From: Schistocerca nitens
Lineage: Eukaryota > Arthropoda > Insecta > Orthoptera > Acrididae
Assembly (NCBI RefSeq): GCF_023898315.1
Contig: NC_064614.1
Span: 496,760,109-496,824,108, forward strand
Reading direction: 5' to 3'
Length of the DNA stretch: 64,000 bases
Part shown: positions 51,913 to 63,427 of the stretch, piece by piece
Layout: every line of letters starts with the position of its first letter
Numbering within the stretch: position 1 is the stretch's first letter
The notes under the pieces: model-generated
The model's input: only the letters and a program-made list of their open reading frames with translations
Database searches by the model: none
Told to the model about the DNA's origin: nothing
Translations under genes and position numbers: made by a program

Positions 51913-52493
51913 ACACACACACACACACACACACAACCAAAATTTCTTTTCAACGCTTCTGCCTTACAGTGAGTGCCTTTACTCCAGGTATGTTCATTCT
52001 ACCAGAACTTTTGTACTGGAACAGGTTTATTTTTAATTACATTCAGTTCCTGCAAATTCAATTTTCTGTTTGCTTTTCTTAGGAAGTGTGTGTTAGGGCA
52101 ACTATGTCCTCCTTTGAAAATTTTACAGTCTGACCTTTTTTAAAAATCACAGGGAGACTGAAATGTTGCCAACTCCCAGCACTGGCAGTAGAAATACATA
52201 AAACAAAAAACAATGTGCCAAGTTTTCAGAAAATTGTTCCTTCTCTAGGGAGGAAATCTAGGGTCTGAGTGAACTGATTCCCTTCCCCACTCTTCATCTC
52301 ATCTAGCAAATCCCTCATTCTGCTCTGAAGAAAGAATGCATTGTCCTGAAAGCTGGGCATATTAGTCTCTTATGCATTTCTCTTGGTAGTCGTGGAGACT
52401 GCAGATTCTAGAGTTAAGCCCTGACGATCCTTCATACATATTTGTGCTTTTAACTACTTTCTCAATAGAATTTTCTATTTTAGCAGCAGCAGC

Positions 52494-52524
<31 letters not shown>

Positions 52525-53259
52525 CAACCACCTGTCATTTTGACCATCAGAATCAAGGTTTATCACTAAAGAATCTCTGTAGTCATTATCAACTTTTCGT
52601 CGAATTGTCTCATCATTTATACGTCTGTAACTTGCTATAGATCTTCCACATATTCATCAGAATGTGAACATGTTGATGCCTATACTCGAATTTAATGCAG
52701 TATTTTTGTTTATTTTTAAAACACACTTTACTATTCTGTCTGACTTTGTTTTAATATGATGGCAATATTTTTAATTTCCTCCCTGTTCTGTTGTGCAGTG
52801 TTCACTCCTGCCAGAACCTGAAGAGTTTAGTGAGATACATGGATAATGCCAAACACAGCTGTTTTTACGTCAGGCCCAAGTGCATCTAAATCTCAGACTG
52901 GGATCTGTATTGTGTGCCAGTCAAGTGCCTCAAATTCATATTGTCATTTTACTGTCAGTCTTTGTGTGGTTAGAAATGCATTTAGACCATAGGTTTACAG
53001 ACTTCCACACCACTATCTGCTGTGTGGATTAGTGAGCAGACTATCCATATTTATTTTGCACAAAGTTATCCATCAAATAATTAGCGTATAAGACACTAAC
53101 AGATTCATTATTGTCATGACAAATCATTACCAGTTAAAAATATTCGTAGTGTACAAACAATTGCTTTAGTGTAGATAACTGATTGCTATGTAATAGAGGC
53201 AGAGAACAGTCAGTATGAGAACTAAAACATGATAGCGCAAATCTTGTTCTCCAGAGCAC

Positions 53260-53324
<65 letters not shown>
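51913..53324. repeat. Three microsatellites in the intron
   Basis: (AC)n at about 51913-51935, (AGC)n-(AGT)n at 52483-52523 and (GT)n at 53263-53324. The sequence between them, and on to 53978, shows no gene or transposon protein that I can identify. Confidence 0.9.
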
Positions 53325-53330
<6 letters not shown>

Positions 53331-53978
53331 GGCAAAATAACCATCACCATATGTGCAGTAATGTGAAACACAGCTAAATGTTCAACTTGCACACTATGTT
53401 TTCACGCAACAAACAGCAGTCTTTAAATGTTTTTGTATGGTTGGTTATGTGCTACTCTGTTATGCTGTTCGACATCCCCCACCACGTGCTGTATTATGTG
53501 CTTACTACTCTAGTACATTTGGCGTTACAGATGAGTCTCATTCTACCTTAGGAGATTATGGTCATAGTCATGTTATTTTTTTACCTTATCACAGTTCCAA
53601 TTGCATACATGACAAGTTAATGGCTTGTTGATAGTGTTGCTTTCATTATTAGCTGCACAGCGGAACATAGAGTCATGGCTATTATACTTTTTGTTGGTTT
53701 TTTTAATATTGTATTGAAACAGCATGTGGAATTTCACAAGATTTGGCTTTGGTAAATTGATCCTGGGTGTAAAGACTTTAAGTTATTGGAACAATTATTA
53801 CATCACAATTTGACTGTGTGCTTGGTTTTGAAGCACGTGATTACTGTTATGTGCTCTGTATTAAAAAATCTATGTGGAGCATATCAAACAGTGAAACATC
53901 TCACTGGCTACTAGTATATGCTTGTGCTCTTGTTACACCCAGAAAAAACTCACATGCATTTTGACAGTTTTCTTCCTA

Positions 53979-54790
53979 GAATGAAATTTTCACTCTACAG
54001 CGGAGTGTGCGCTGATATGAAACTTCCTGCCAGATTAAAACTGTGTGCCGGACCGAGACTCGAACTCGGGACCTTTGCCTTGAGTCATGCTTGGGTAGCT
54101 CAGTCGGTAGAGCACTTGCCTGCGAAAGGCAAAGGTCCCGAGTTCAAGTCTCGGTCCGGCACACAGTTTTAATCTGCCAGGAAGTTTCATATCAGCGCAC
54201 ACTCCGCTGTAGAGTGAATGTTTCATTCCAGAAACATCCCCCAGGCTGTGGCTAAGCCATGTCTCCGCGATATGCTTTCTTCCAGGAGTGCTAGTTCTGC
54301 AAGGTTCGCAGGAGAGCTTATGTGAAGTTTGGAAGGTAGGAGACGAGGTACTGGTGGAATTAAAGTTGTGAGGATGGGGCATGAGTCGTGCTTGGGTAGC
54401 TCAGTCGGTAGAGCACTTGCCGCGAAAGGCAAAGGTCCCGAGTTCAAGTCTCGGTCTGGCACACAGTTTTAATCTGCCAGGAAGTTTCATATCAGCGCAC
54501 ACTCCGCTGTAGAGTGAAAATTTCATTCTAGAAACATCCCCCAGACTGTGGCTAAGCCATGCCTCCGCAATATACTTTCTTCCAGGAGTGCTAGTTCTGC
54601 AAGGTTCGCAGGAGAGCTTCTGTAAAGTTTGCAAGATAGAAGACGAGGTACTGGCGGAATTAAAGTTGTGAGGACGGGGCGTGAGTCGTGCTTGGGTAGC
54701 TCAGTTGGTAGAGCACTTGCCTGTCGAAGGCAAAGGTCCCGAGTTCGAGTCTCAGTCCTGCACACAGTTTTAATCTGCCAGGAAGCTTCA
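53979..54790. repeat. tRNA-like ~300-bp tandem repeat with inverted flanking copy
   Basis: tRNA-like segments starting GCTTGGGTAGCTCAG occur at 54089, 54390 and 54690, so the unit is 300-301 bases. Each unit runs tRNA-like head, CACACAGTTTTAATCTGCCAG, TCAGCGCACACTCCGCTGTA and a unique-looking spacer. In addition 53979-54081 is an inverted copy of the head-to-body junction (54126-54230), giving arms of about 103 bases around the first head. The inverted arm plus direct copies could come from a foldback or SINE-like element that then expanded in tandem. Open frames across it are repeat artefacts. Confidence 0.88.
54089..54166 (+). pseudogene. tRNA-like sequence, copy 1 of 3 (54390 and 54690 are the others)
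   Basis: The D-arm region TAGCTCAGTCGGTAGAGCA, an anticodon stem TTGCC/GGCAA and a T-arm GGTTCAAG-like loop are recognisable, with box A and box B. The acceptor ends do not pair well (TGCTTGG against TCCGGCA). The position before the anticodon is G instead of U. Copy 2 has lost a loop base, and copy 3 has a different loop (TGTCGAA). I therefore regard these as tRNA-derived repeat heads, not working tRNA genes. Confidence 0.7.
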
Positions 54791-55489
54791 GTTTTCTTCC
54801 TTTTCACAAACATCACATTTTCTCCTACAGTCTTTCCATTTGTGGTGAACATATGTTTGCATCCTGATTCATTACACAAAAAACATTGTCTCATCTGAGC
54901 CTTCATTTCTCATGATTATTTTACTACTTCAGTTCACAGGCAAATTTCCCATGTCATCTTATCCAGTGCAACTAACATTACCAAATATTATGCTGGTTAG
55001 AATGCATCAAACAACCTTTTGTGTGAGATTGTTTTTCTGAAATTATACTCTGAAATAAAATAAAATTCAATTCCTCTCTCACCCCCACTCTCCCCACTAT
55101 ATGAAACTTCAACAAAATTCAGTTTCTGACACTCTGTCCTAATGAAACTACAACAAAGCTCTGATCCACAAAGTTGAGGTATTTATATTGCCAGAAGTAC
55201 AGTTTAATACTGACCTGTAGCATAGTGAATTTCGGTTAAATTAAGTGTCTCAAACATGAGGACACATGAAAATAAGTGTGTAGATTTTCCAGATGCATCT
55301 GACAGATAGTGTTCTACTTGGTGTGCATAAGGAAAGATTACATAGTATGTTTCTCATTCAGCAATGGCATTTGAATGTTCGTTGTTTGTAAGATCTTATT
55401 ATGTGTCATATAAGAAGGAAAACCGTGTACCATGTGTTATAATTCAACTGTGACAGGTTCATAGTTTGTCAAAACTGTGGTTTATTTTC
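54791..55489. other. Intronic sequence, nothing recognised
   Basis: AT-rich, without a repeat, transposon motif or credible frame that I can identify. Confidence 0.4.
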
Positions 55490-56400
55490 TATGATACCAC
55501 TGCCCACATTCGTCAGGATCCTGCATTTGTCACACGAATATGGGATTCATATTCCATGCACAATGCTGTTTGTGACGAGTGCTTAAGAGGACACATTTTA
55601 TTTGCTTGACCATGCAGAGTTTACAGCCACATCACATAATTTTGTCAGGAAATTGGCTTGTGTGCAGCAAGACGAGTATCTACACAGTGTGTGCAACAAC
55701 ATCTGGAGTGCATGGACTGTCAGTATGGCAACCATTTTTTGTGGCTTCCCTGGACATGACAGCAGAGAGAGGTATGCCAAAAGTGGTGCACCCGACAATA
55801 CTAGTTACAGGAATGGCTCCATGCCAACTTTACAGAAGACTCCTAGTTCTTCATATGCAGAGGCTTTCAAGGAGAACTGACATTGCCAGATTATCGTTGT
55901 CATACAGCCAAACATAATGATATGAAGTTTCGTTGGATACACTACACTATCACATCTTGTTCACACTACAATTTTGATTTTTTAAGGCTGGTGGCTATCT
56001 TCGAGGCCTCCATGGCATTATCTCTCAAGAAGAAAATACAAGTTGACATGTTTTCCATATTGTCTTGACTCGATACATACGGTGTTCAACTGTTGTCCTG
56101 GCCAGCATTTTATCCATATCTCTCTCTCTCACTGAAAACCTGATCATGAGTGACCAAGATCCTGACTCAAATTCACTTGCCAGCTACTATTATTGATGAA
56201 TAGTAGCAAGGAGTTGAAGCAGCATAGAATGGTGTTCCTCTACCTCTCATCCAAGCTCAGTTTGATCTGGTGCCTAGGCGGGTTAGAGCCGTTTTTGCTG
56301 CCAGAGGTTGTTACTTTGCATATAAAAGTGTTCACTCTGTATACCCCCAAATTGTGTACAAATTTAATTATGTATTCTTCATATTATGCTATATACACAA
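55490..56400 (+). mobile_element. Heavily decayed Tc1-like transposon
   Basis: The clearest part is 56060-56310 on the + strand. It reads LLSWPAFYPYLSLTENLIM, matching the Tc1 block WPA.SPDLSPIENLW, then PRRVRAVFAAR near the C-terminus. Just upstream, the second-Asp region (normally QQDNA.PH) is scrambled around 56020-56055. The upstream 500 bases are probably the rest of the transposase but are too decayed to align by eye. No TIRs were identified. Confidence 0.65.
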
Positions 56401-57867
56401 AGTAAGTAAAATTTTGTTAACACATTGACTGCCATATACAAACGATGAATGTTTCATTGCCAGGCCAGGTCAAGCCGTCAGGAATGAAGCTCTGCTATGG
56501 CCACCAGCAGCCTTGTGGCAGTCATCATGTTAATGTTCTGATGTTGCAGTTCTAGTGGTCAGCTGTGTATGTTACTAATAGAATCCCATTAACTTCCCGT
56601 AATTCACTTTGCCGCTGTACAGGTTTCCTTGATATGTACAGATTGAAATTAGTTGTTGCTTGTACAGTGACATTGAAGTGGCTATTCAGGAAGGAACTAA
56701 TATCTCAGAAATTACTGAAACAGTAGTTGCTAAAATGTGGAAAAGTGCATTTTATTTGTTGTTGTGTAGGGAGAAAAGATTTGTAGCTGCTTCATTTAGG
56801 GGTATTTTACATTCTTTTTGCACTTCAACCTTCATCAGATCTGTGTTTCGGTGTGGGAAATCACACCCAAATTTCTACTGCCATTGTCATGATATCTCAT
56901 CCTTTTTTAACAGTGATTACAGTGAATTTTCCATTGTTAGAAGCACTGCTGGAAGACAGCTAACTAGCTGCTATGTGCTCAGTAACAGTTGTGTGATTCC
57001 ATTTGATCTTTGATTTTAGTTTATAACCTACAGTTTAAAGTTGAATTTCATTTTAAAGAAGAGAATATAATCATGAAGTGTTAGGCCAAGTGAGTACTCA
57101 GGGTATGGGACAGTAGATTGTTTCACGTTGACAGAAAATTCTTTGTAGCAGGTGAGTTTTACGGATGCACATTATTATAATGCTGAAGCGCTCAGTGGTT
57201 GGTTGAACCAATGGCAAAAATTTGTGCATACAATTTCATCAGAGTATAAAGATGATGTTGCAGTTGAGGTGTGTTGTGACTGTGATTGAGAGAATGGCGT
57301 TATTTGTTGCAAAGATTACTACAGCATTTCATTTCATTGATTGTAAGTATATATCCCTGGTTCATCAGTACTTATGACTATGGAGTAAAAAGGGGGGGGG
57401 GGGTGTTACATCAAACTGTCAGCAGCAGTGTAGGTGCAAGTGAGAACCTTATAGCTTAATTGATCAATTATTATTCAAAGAAGAATGAGCACATTTTGCT
57501 GCAGTTCATGTCACCTTGAGGTCACCTTTCAGTGTGTAAGTTTAAAAAGTGTGAAAGCCCAACTATATTTAAGACACATTTGATTCTCTATCTTCTGACC
57601 TCATGGATCACATCACACACTTCAGTGTTGTCACCAGGCTTGTTCATGATAGTGCCCGAGAAAAATGTTTCTTATCCTCTGGGGACTCTGATGACCTTTC
57701 AAGCACTTGAGTCTCTAATTTTAAAGAAGAGAGTATAATTATGAGGTGTTGCTCTTGCTTAACTTCTTGGAACAGTTAAGAACACGTGACTTTACAAAGA
57801 TTCCACATGGCAAAATGTTAGATGAAGACACAGTAAGAGGTGCTTGACAAACGATTTGAGTAGAATA
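56401..57867. other. Intronic sequence, nothing recognised
   Basis: There is a run of ten G near 57390-57402. The 117-codon frame at 56660-57013 has no family motif and composition like its surroundings; I do not call it a gene. Confidence 0.4.
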
Positions 57868-59937
57868 CACTATGTGATCAAATGTGTCTGAACACCCCCA
57901 AAAACATATATGTTTTTCATATTAGGTGCATTGTGCTGCCACCTGCTGCCGGGTACTCCATATCAGTGACCTCAGTAGTCATTAGACATTGTGAGAGAGT
58001 AGAATGGGGCACTCGGCAGAACTCACAGACTTTGAACGTGGCCAGGTGATTGGGTGTCACTTATGTCATATGTCTGCACGTGAGATTTCCACACTCCTAA
58101 ACATCCCTAGGTCCACTGTTTCCAATGTAATAGTGAAGTGGAAACGTGAAGGGACACGTACAGCACAAAAGTATGCAGACCTACCTTGTCTGTTGACTGA
58201 CAGAGACTGCTGACAGTTGAAGAGGTTCATAATGTGTAATAGGCAGACATCTGTCCAGACCGTCACACAGGAATTGCAAACTGCATCAGGACCACTGCAA
58301 GTAGTATGACAATTAGGCGGGAGGTGAGAAAACTGGGATTTTACGGTTGAGCGGCTGCTCATAAGCCACAAATCATGCTGGTAAATGCCAAAAAATGCTT
58401 CGCTTGGTGTAAGGTCAGTATTACACTATCAAATTTCTTTGTCCAATATCTTTGTCAAAGAAATTTGATGGTGTAATAGGGAACTTTGTCAAATGTCGTC
58501 AAATATTTGATCAAATCTAGGGCCTCGCTGTAGATTTGATCAAAGAAGTCGCTTGTCTTCTGTTCTCTGCAATGTGACATGTTACCACGTGAAGCGCTAG
58601 CATCGCTGCAGCATTCTGTCATCTGTAGTGTTTTTATAAACATTGCTGGTAAATACAATTGGTGTGTACTGACAACTACAAAATTAATAGAGATGTATGA
58701 AGCTGATGAGGCACTTTACAATGTGAGTCACCCTGAATACAAAATATATTAAGAAGATTGGAGACCTGACCTAATCCTCTCCTGTAGCAGGGAATCGGAG
58801 TGTTACAGTGAGCCGGTCTTCTGCAGAAATATCAGTGCATTGTGATATGAGGATACACTTCACTGAGCACATACAGAAATGTATGCTCATCCATTCTTAA
58901 GTAGTTGATGTACGACTTGACGTCCTCCACTGTAAGCTCACATAACAAGTTTTGTTGAATGCTTTTGTCGTGTCGTCGTAAAACCCATGGCTTCACCCAG
59001 GTACATTTCCTTTTTTTCTCCGCACTTCTCTTCTGCATGTGCACACAGTGCAATTGTGGCACATGCAACTGCTGCACTCAATAACAAATTGTTGTTGTCA
59101 GCCAACTTGAACTTTGACAAAAAATATGATGACAGTGTAATACCCCTTTTTAGTGCCACGTCAAACATCTTTGTCAAATATATTTGGCGAATATTTGATC
59201 GCATCTTTAATCAAATCTTTGACAAAGAAATTTGATAGTGTAATACCGACCTAAGGAACGTAAACATTGGATGAATGAACATGGAAAAACATTGTATGGA
59301 GTGACGAATCACGGTACACAATGTGGTGATCCGATGGCATGGTGTGGGTATGGTGAATGCCCGGTGAACATCATATGCCAGTGTGGGTAGTGCCAACAGT
59401 AAAATTCAGTAGCGGTGGTGTTATGTTGTGGTCGTGTTTTTCGTGGAGGGGGCTTGCACCCCTTGTTGGTTTCAATGGCACTATCACAGCACAGGCCTAC
59501 ATTGGTATTTTAAGCACCTTCTTGCTTCCCACTGTTGAAGAGCAATTCGGGGATGGCAATTGCTTCTTTCAACATGATCAAGCACCTGTGGTGGAGTGGT
59601 TACACGACAATAACATCCCTGTAATGGACTGGCCTGCACAGAGTTCTGACCTGAATCCCATAGAACACCTTTGGGATGAATTGGAATGCCAACTTCATGC
59701 CAGGTCTCACCAATTGACATCGATACTTCTCCTCAGTGCACCTCTCCATGAAGAATGGATTGCCTTTCCCCAAGAAACCTTCCAGCACCTGATTGAACAT
59801 ATGCCTGCAAGAGTGGAAGTTGTCATCAAGGCTAAGGGTTGGCCTACACCATATTGAATTCCAGCATTACTGATGAAGTGGCCACAAACTTGTGAGTCTT
59901 TTCAGTCAGGTGTCCGGATACTTTTGGTGACATAGTG
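57868..59937 (+). mobile_element. Tc1-like transposon with TA target duplication, interrupted
   Basis: The ends read CACTATGTGATCAAATGTG and, inverted, CACTATGTCACCAAAAGTA, diverged TIRs flanked by TA (57866-57867 and 59938-59939). The + strand encodes a Tc1 transposase: 58004-58213 holds the N-terminal HTH (LTDFERGQVIG, MSAREISTLLNIPRSTV), SDESRY near 59300 has the first Asp, FFQHDQAPV the second and SSDLNPIEHLWDELE the Glu (59357-59857). The coding region has several stops and frameshifts and is cut by a Harbinger-type insertion at 58413-59251. Removing that insertion rejoins the transposase text at CFAWCK. Confidence 0.92.
58413..59251. mobile_element. Non-autonomous PIF/Harbinger element inside the Tc1 element
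   Basis: Terminal inverted repeats read GGTC(A/G)GTATTACACTATCA and on through AATTTCTTTGTC. The target duplication is a clean TAA (58410-58412 and 59252-59254), the TWA type expected of Harbinger. Its subterminal regions contain further TTTGATCAAA and TTTGTCAAA words in both orientations. The minus strand keeps an N-terminal piece of a Harbinger transposase (58832-59077: KPWVLRRHDKS, SYINYLRMDEHTFLYVL), with a frameshift upstream. The DDE catalytic region is absent, so this is an internally deleted derivative. Confidence 0.92.
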
Positions 59938-59939
59938 TA

Positions 59940-60137
59940 TGCAACTTTTATGAAATTTTGTGAAGTGTATAACAATATGCAGGGCATTAAGAAAAGTGTT
60001 GAATCCTTTGGGATGTGGTAGTACTCATTGAAACAAGAAAAGTAAGTACAATAAACATTGATCAGGAAATGTGTACTTTCTGAGATAAGTTCAATAAACA
60101 TTGCTGGCAACGCATGCTTTCTGCGATAAACAAGTGT
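59940..60137. other. Intronic sequence between two transposons
   Basis: It contains two diverged words of the form AATAAACATTGATCAGGAAA and AATAAACATTGCTGGCAACG. Nothing else is recognised. Confidence 0.35.
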
Positions 60138-60650
60138 TTACAGAGGGTATTCAATGTGGCATCCATTCATGACAGTGCACTCCTCCGACCTCCGGCATAA
60201 GGAATGATGTACCCTTTGCAGTATACCCAGTTGTTGTTGTATCTGCTGGCATTTATCGAAGATGTGACCCTGTAGTGTCCATACGTCGTCGATTGTCGTG
60301 ATGTTGACCAATTCCTTCAAGAGTACCTATAACCAAAAGTCTAGGGGATTGAGGTCTGGGTAATGATCAGGCCAAGGTATGCGCCTGCCCCCCTTCCCCC
60401 CCCACCCCCCACCCCTCCCAAACCAATCCAGTACGATTTCGGGCAGTGCTGCTGAGCAGCGCGGCGGCAGCGGTCAGCGTTCCATAGTGGAAATAGATGG
60501 GACATTTACACACGTGTCGATTCATACAGCAGTGGCAACCACACGACCATCTCTGCACGAGCGGCTGCCTGCTGCTGGCAGCAACATTTTCACACCTGTT
60601 ACCTTTCACACATGGCATTTCATTAGCGTATCAGTCCTTCTCACAGCTCC

Positions 60651-62212
60651 ATGAGTTTTGATACCGAGCATTTCATTTGTGAGGAAGAAATGCGTCCTGA
60701 TATTTGGGACTCAAGATGTTGCAAATACAGCAACAGAATTGTGAAGCACAGAGCATGGGAAGAATTGTGTGAACTGTTCATTCCAGGATTTGCAAATGAA
60801 ACAACAGATTCCAAAAATGAAAAAGGTATGTATTTAGAATTATATGTACAATGTATTACATTATTATGTACAAATATTAGAAGTCCCCAGATCAAATTTT
60901 GTTCAATTGCCAACTCACTGCACCTTTTCCACTTGCAAAGAATTCAGCAAATTTATCTCTGATAACAGCAGCTGATTTGTCCCTTGTTCTTGGCAGTAGG
61001 GCTTCCTTGACTCCATGTAGTCCAACGATGTTCATTGTGTCTTTGAATGTGTACCCATCTCTACAACAAATGAAATTATGTAATATGCAGCATATTTTTA
61101 TTATATCTGAGACCAAATCGATTGAAAAATTGAGTGGACGATGGAATATTGTTCATTTGTTGCTGAGTATTCCAAATGTACTCTCTATGAATCATCTCAC
61201 CCATGATAAACAATAATTATATATCTTTTTAATGACTGGCAAATTATTTCCACCATAGGGTCTTTGCATGTCTTCTGTCAGACCAAATACTTCATCACTT
61301 CATGGCAGTGGCTCTCCTACAGCACATATTGGTTTTGGTCTAGGAATGTTCAGTTTGTTGTGTCTTATCTTATTGAGTAGCATACTGTTTTTAAAGATTT
61401 GTGAATATGAACTTTTGCCATAAGACTCGACATCTACGTAAACAAAATTATAATTTGCATCTCAAACTGCTAATGACACAGTTGAGAAAAAATGTTTGTA
61501 GTAAAAGTGAAGTGAGCATCTATGCCAGCGCTTAATAAAATGCATGTGTGTACCATCTACTGCCCCTATACAGTTTGGAAAATCTGCATTTGTCTTAAAA
61601 CCTTGTGCAATATTCAACCAGTCCTCTTCAGTAAGCATTGGAAATGTAGTCTCTTTCAGAACATTCCAAATATTTTGACAAGTGTCCTTTACTATGCTTG
61701 AGGTGGTAGAAACTCTACATTTATATGTGTAATGTAGATCTGTGAATGTATTTCCTGATGCAAGATACCTGAAATCAGAAAAGAAATCTTTTTATTTCAG
61801 CAACACAGTTGCAAAAGAAGTGGAAAAATTTAAGAGATTTGTACACTCGAGAGCTGCAAAAACAGAAAAAAGTGAAGAGTGGTTCAGCAGCAGATGCCAG
61901 AAAGCAGTACATTTTCTTCAAGCAATCGTCATTTTTAGCACCTGTATGTGAAACTAAACCTCCTGTTGAGGGTGGGGGGGGGGGCTGGGGGGGGGGGGGG
62001 GAAACAGTATGACAAAAGAAGAGTCAAGCACTTATCAAGAACCATCTTCTACTGTCTCAGGCTTTAGTGTTCCCAAAAAGAGACTTCCAGAAGAGCATAA
62101 ATTGTTTAGGATACTTGCAGAAAGTGTTCAAGAGAAATTAAAATTTATGGAGGAAGATCCTGATGGATTATTCCTCTTGTCTTTGCTACCTCACTTCATG
62201 GCCATATCTTAA
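60651..62212 (+). pseudogene. MADF-BESS DNA-binding protein of the Harbinger element (two exons, frameshifted)
   Basis: Exon 1 (60651-60825) encodes the first half of a MADF domain: SFDTEHFICEEEMRPDIWD, RCCKYSNRIVKHRAWEELC. It ends at a good donor (AAG|GTATGT). Exon 2 starts after TTTATTTCAG at 61800 in matching phase and gives QLQKKWKNLRDLYTRELQKQ, the second half of MADF, then basic and aromatic text (QYIFFKQSSFL). Exon 2 then enters a G-run (about 61972-62000) that shifts the frame. The BESS motif (EEDPDGLFLLSLLPHFMA) follows in the new frame to a stop at 62212. Such proteins help Harbinger transposases bind DNA and enter the nucleus. The opposite-strand transposase lies within the proposed intron. 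Confidence 0.85.
60892..61745 (-). pseudogene. Harbinger DDE transposase (broken)
   Basis: Minus-strand translation from about 61745 gives CQNIWNVLKETTFPMLTEED, then NCIGAVDGTHM (first catalytic Asp), YVDVESYGKSSYSQIFKNS (second Asp), RPYGGNNLPVIKKIYNY, and FIESTFGILSNKW (Glu). The end is IIKICCILHNFICCRD, the C-terminal block of HARBI1-like proteins, in the 60892-61116 frame. At least three in-frame stops interrupt it. The N-terminal region is not seen here. The enzyme would cut and join the element ends. Confidence 0.9.
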
Positions 62213-62781
62213 GAAAAGCAATTTTATGCGAAATTCTAACTTAAGAGTGTGCTGCAAAAATACATTACAGATGGTACTACTCATGGAAATGTGGCTGTAT
62301 CACAGGGAAATGTAAGTGGAACGCACTTAGTAGAACAAGGCTCACCTGCTTCCATGACCACTTATGCGGAACAGCTGGCTGAATCAGCACAAAGGGCGCC
62401 GTTGAATCACCATCTCAGCTTTTCTGTACATCAGTGTACGAAGATACGTTTTAGGATGTCTATACATATTGTATTTCTCATGCAAGTGTTCTGGAGTGAA
62501 ATGTGTGTTTTCAGCAAATGTAGTTGTTCCTCACAGGTCGGTACTAACATCGTGAAGTAGTTGAACTTGTCACTGTCTTCACATAACTCACTATATACAG
62601 TGTAGAAGTGTAGGTATATTGTACGAGTGGTGCATTATTTATGTTTACGACGTTGGTGCCTGAATTTTCTTTTGATCTACAAAGTCAGAGCTAATACTTC
62701 TTTGTCTCGAGTCCATATTATCAATTGAGTGGATTTACACGGCGTGAGAGTGCCAATCACGCACAGCAGCAGTGCTGCTAA

Positions 62782-62785
<4 letters not shown>

Positions 62786-62838
<53 letters not shown>
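62786..62838 (+). repeat. (GA)n microsatellite
   Basis: About 53 bases of GA repeat near the right end of the Harbinger element, followed by a G-rich stretch and a short second GA run near 62863. Confidence 0.95.
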
Positions 62839-62839
<1 letters not shown>

Positions 62840-63427
62840 GGGGCGGGGGTGGGGGGGGAAGAAGAGAGAGAGAGACCGTGGGGACCGACGCATGTTGCTC
62901 AGCAGTGCTGCCGAAAATCACCCACGTGTAGGACACCTAAAGCATCTGCATCAGATGCCTGCGCACATTGTGATGAAAGTGTGCTGGTGCACCACCATGC
63001 ATGAACTGCATTTGTATTCATTACTGCAGTGGCACAGCCTCCAGCAAGATAGGCAATACATTAATGAGGAAGTCCAGATAATGTGCTCCAGTCAACCTTT
63101 GTGATAGCACATGTGGCCCTATTAATCTCTCACCAAGTATGCCTGGCCATATGTTGATTGAGAATCTGTGTTAATGCCCTCTTTCCTAAATTGTATGAGG
63201 AGTTACATCTGCCCGTACATGCTAGTTATAGAAATTCACAACACCATCTCTTGTTAACCCTGTTAACATCCGCAGCCAAGCATTGCACAATCGTCCCTAT
63301 TAACACGTGTTTCTCTTGGAAAGTATGCATTTCTGGTCCCATGTTTATTGGACTTACTTTTCTTGTTTCGGTGAGTACTGAGTACTGTCATCTCTCAAAG
63401 TATTGACAGATTTTTTTGTACACCCTG

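Larger units (their letters stand above)
60435..62919. mobile_element. PIF/Harbinger element with two opposed genes
   Basis: It contains the two proteins typical of Harbinger elements, a DDE transposase (minus) and a MADF-type DNA-binding protein (plus). Candidate inverted ends are GATTTCGGGCAGTGCTGCTG at 60435 and, read inward from 62919, GATTTTCGGCAGCACTGCTG. No TWA target duplication was found at those points, so the exact ends are uncertain. Homopolymer G runs and a GA microsatellite have grown inside it. Confidence 0.75.
60138..63427 (-). mobile_element. Relic of a mariner-superfamily element, split by Harbinger
   Basis: The minus strand carries a decayed relative of the intact transposase at 8269-9324. 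At about 62930-63110 it reads GAHYLDFLINVLPILLEAVP then HGGAPAHFHHNV, where the second catalytic Asp has become Gly. At 60138-60420 it continues with a Gly-rich stretch (expanded by C-runs on the + strand), DLNPLDF and LLKELVNITTIDDVWTLQGH to HEWMPH-like sequence. The right end CACCCTG at 63421-63427 is the inverted form of the CAGGGTG start seen in the intact element. The Harbinger element 60435-62919 separates the pieces. The left terminus is not visible. Confidence 0.82.

Noticed and set aside
54089-54767. Three functional tRNA genes
   Set aside because: The tRNA-like segments have box A and B motifs, but the acceptor ends mispair, the base before the anticodon is G, and the loops differ between copies. 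They also recur as parts of 300-base repeat units.
56660-57013. 117-codon host exon
   Set aside because: It has no family motif and a composition like the flanking intron. It would lie inside the AGBL5 intron without convincing splice signals.
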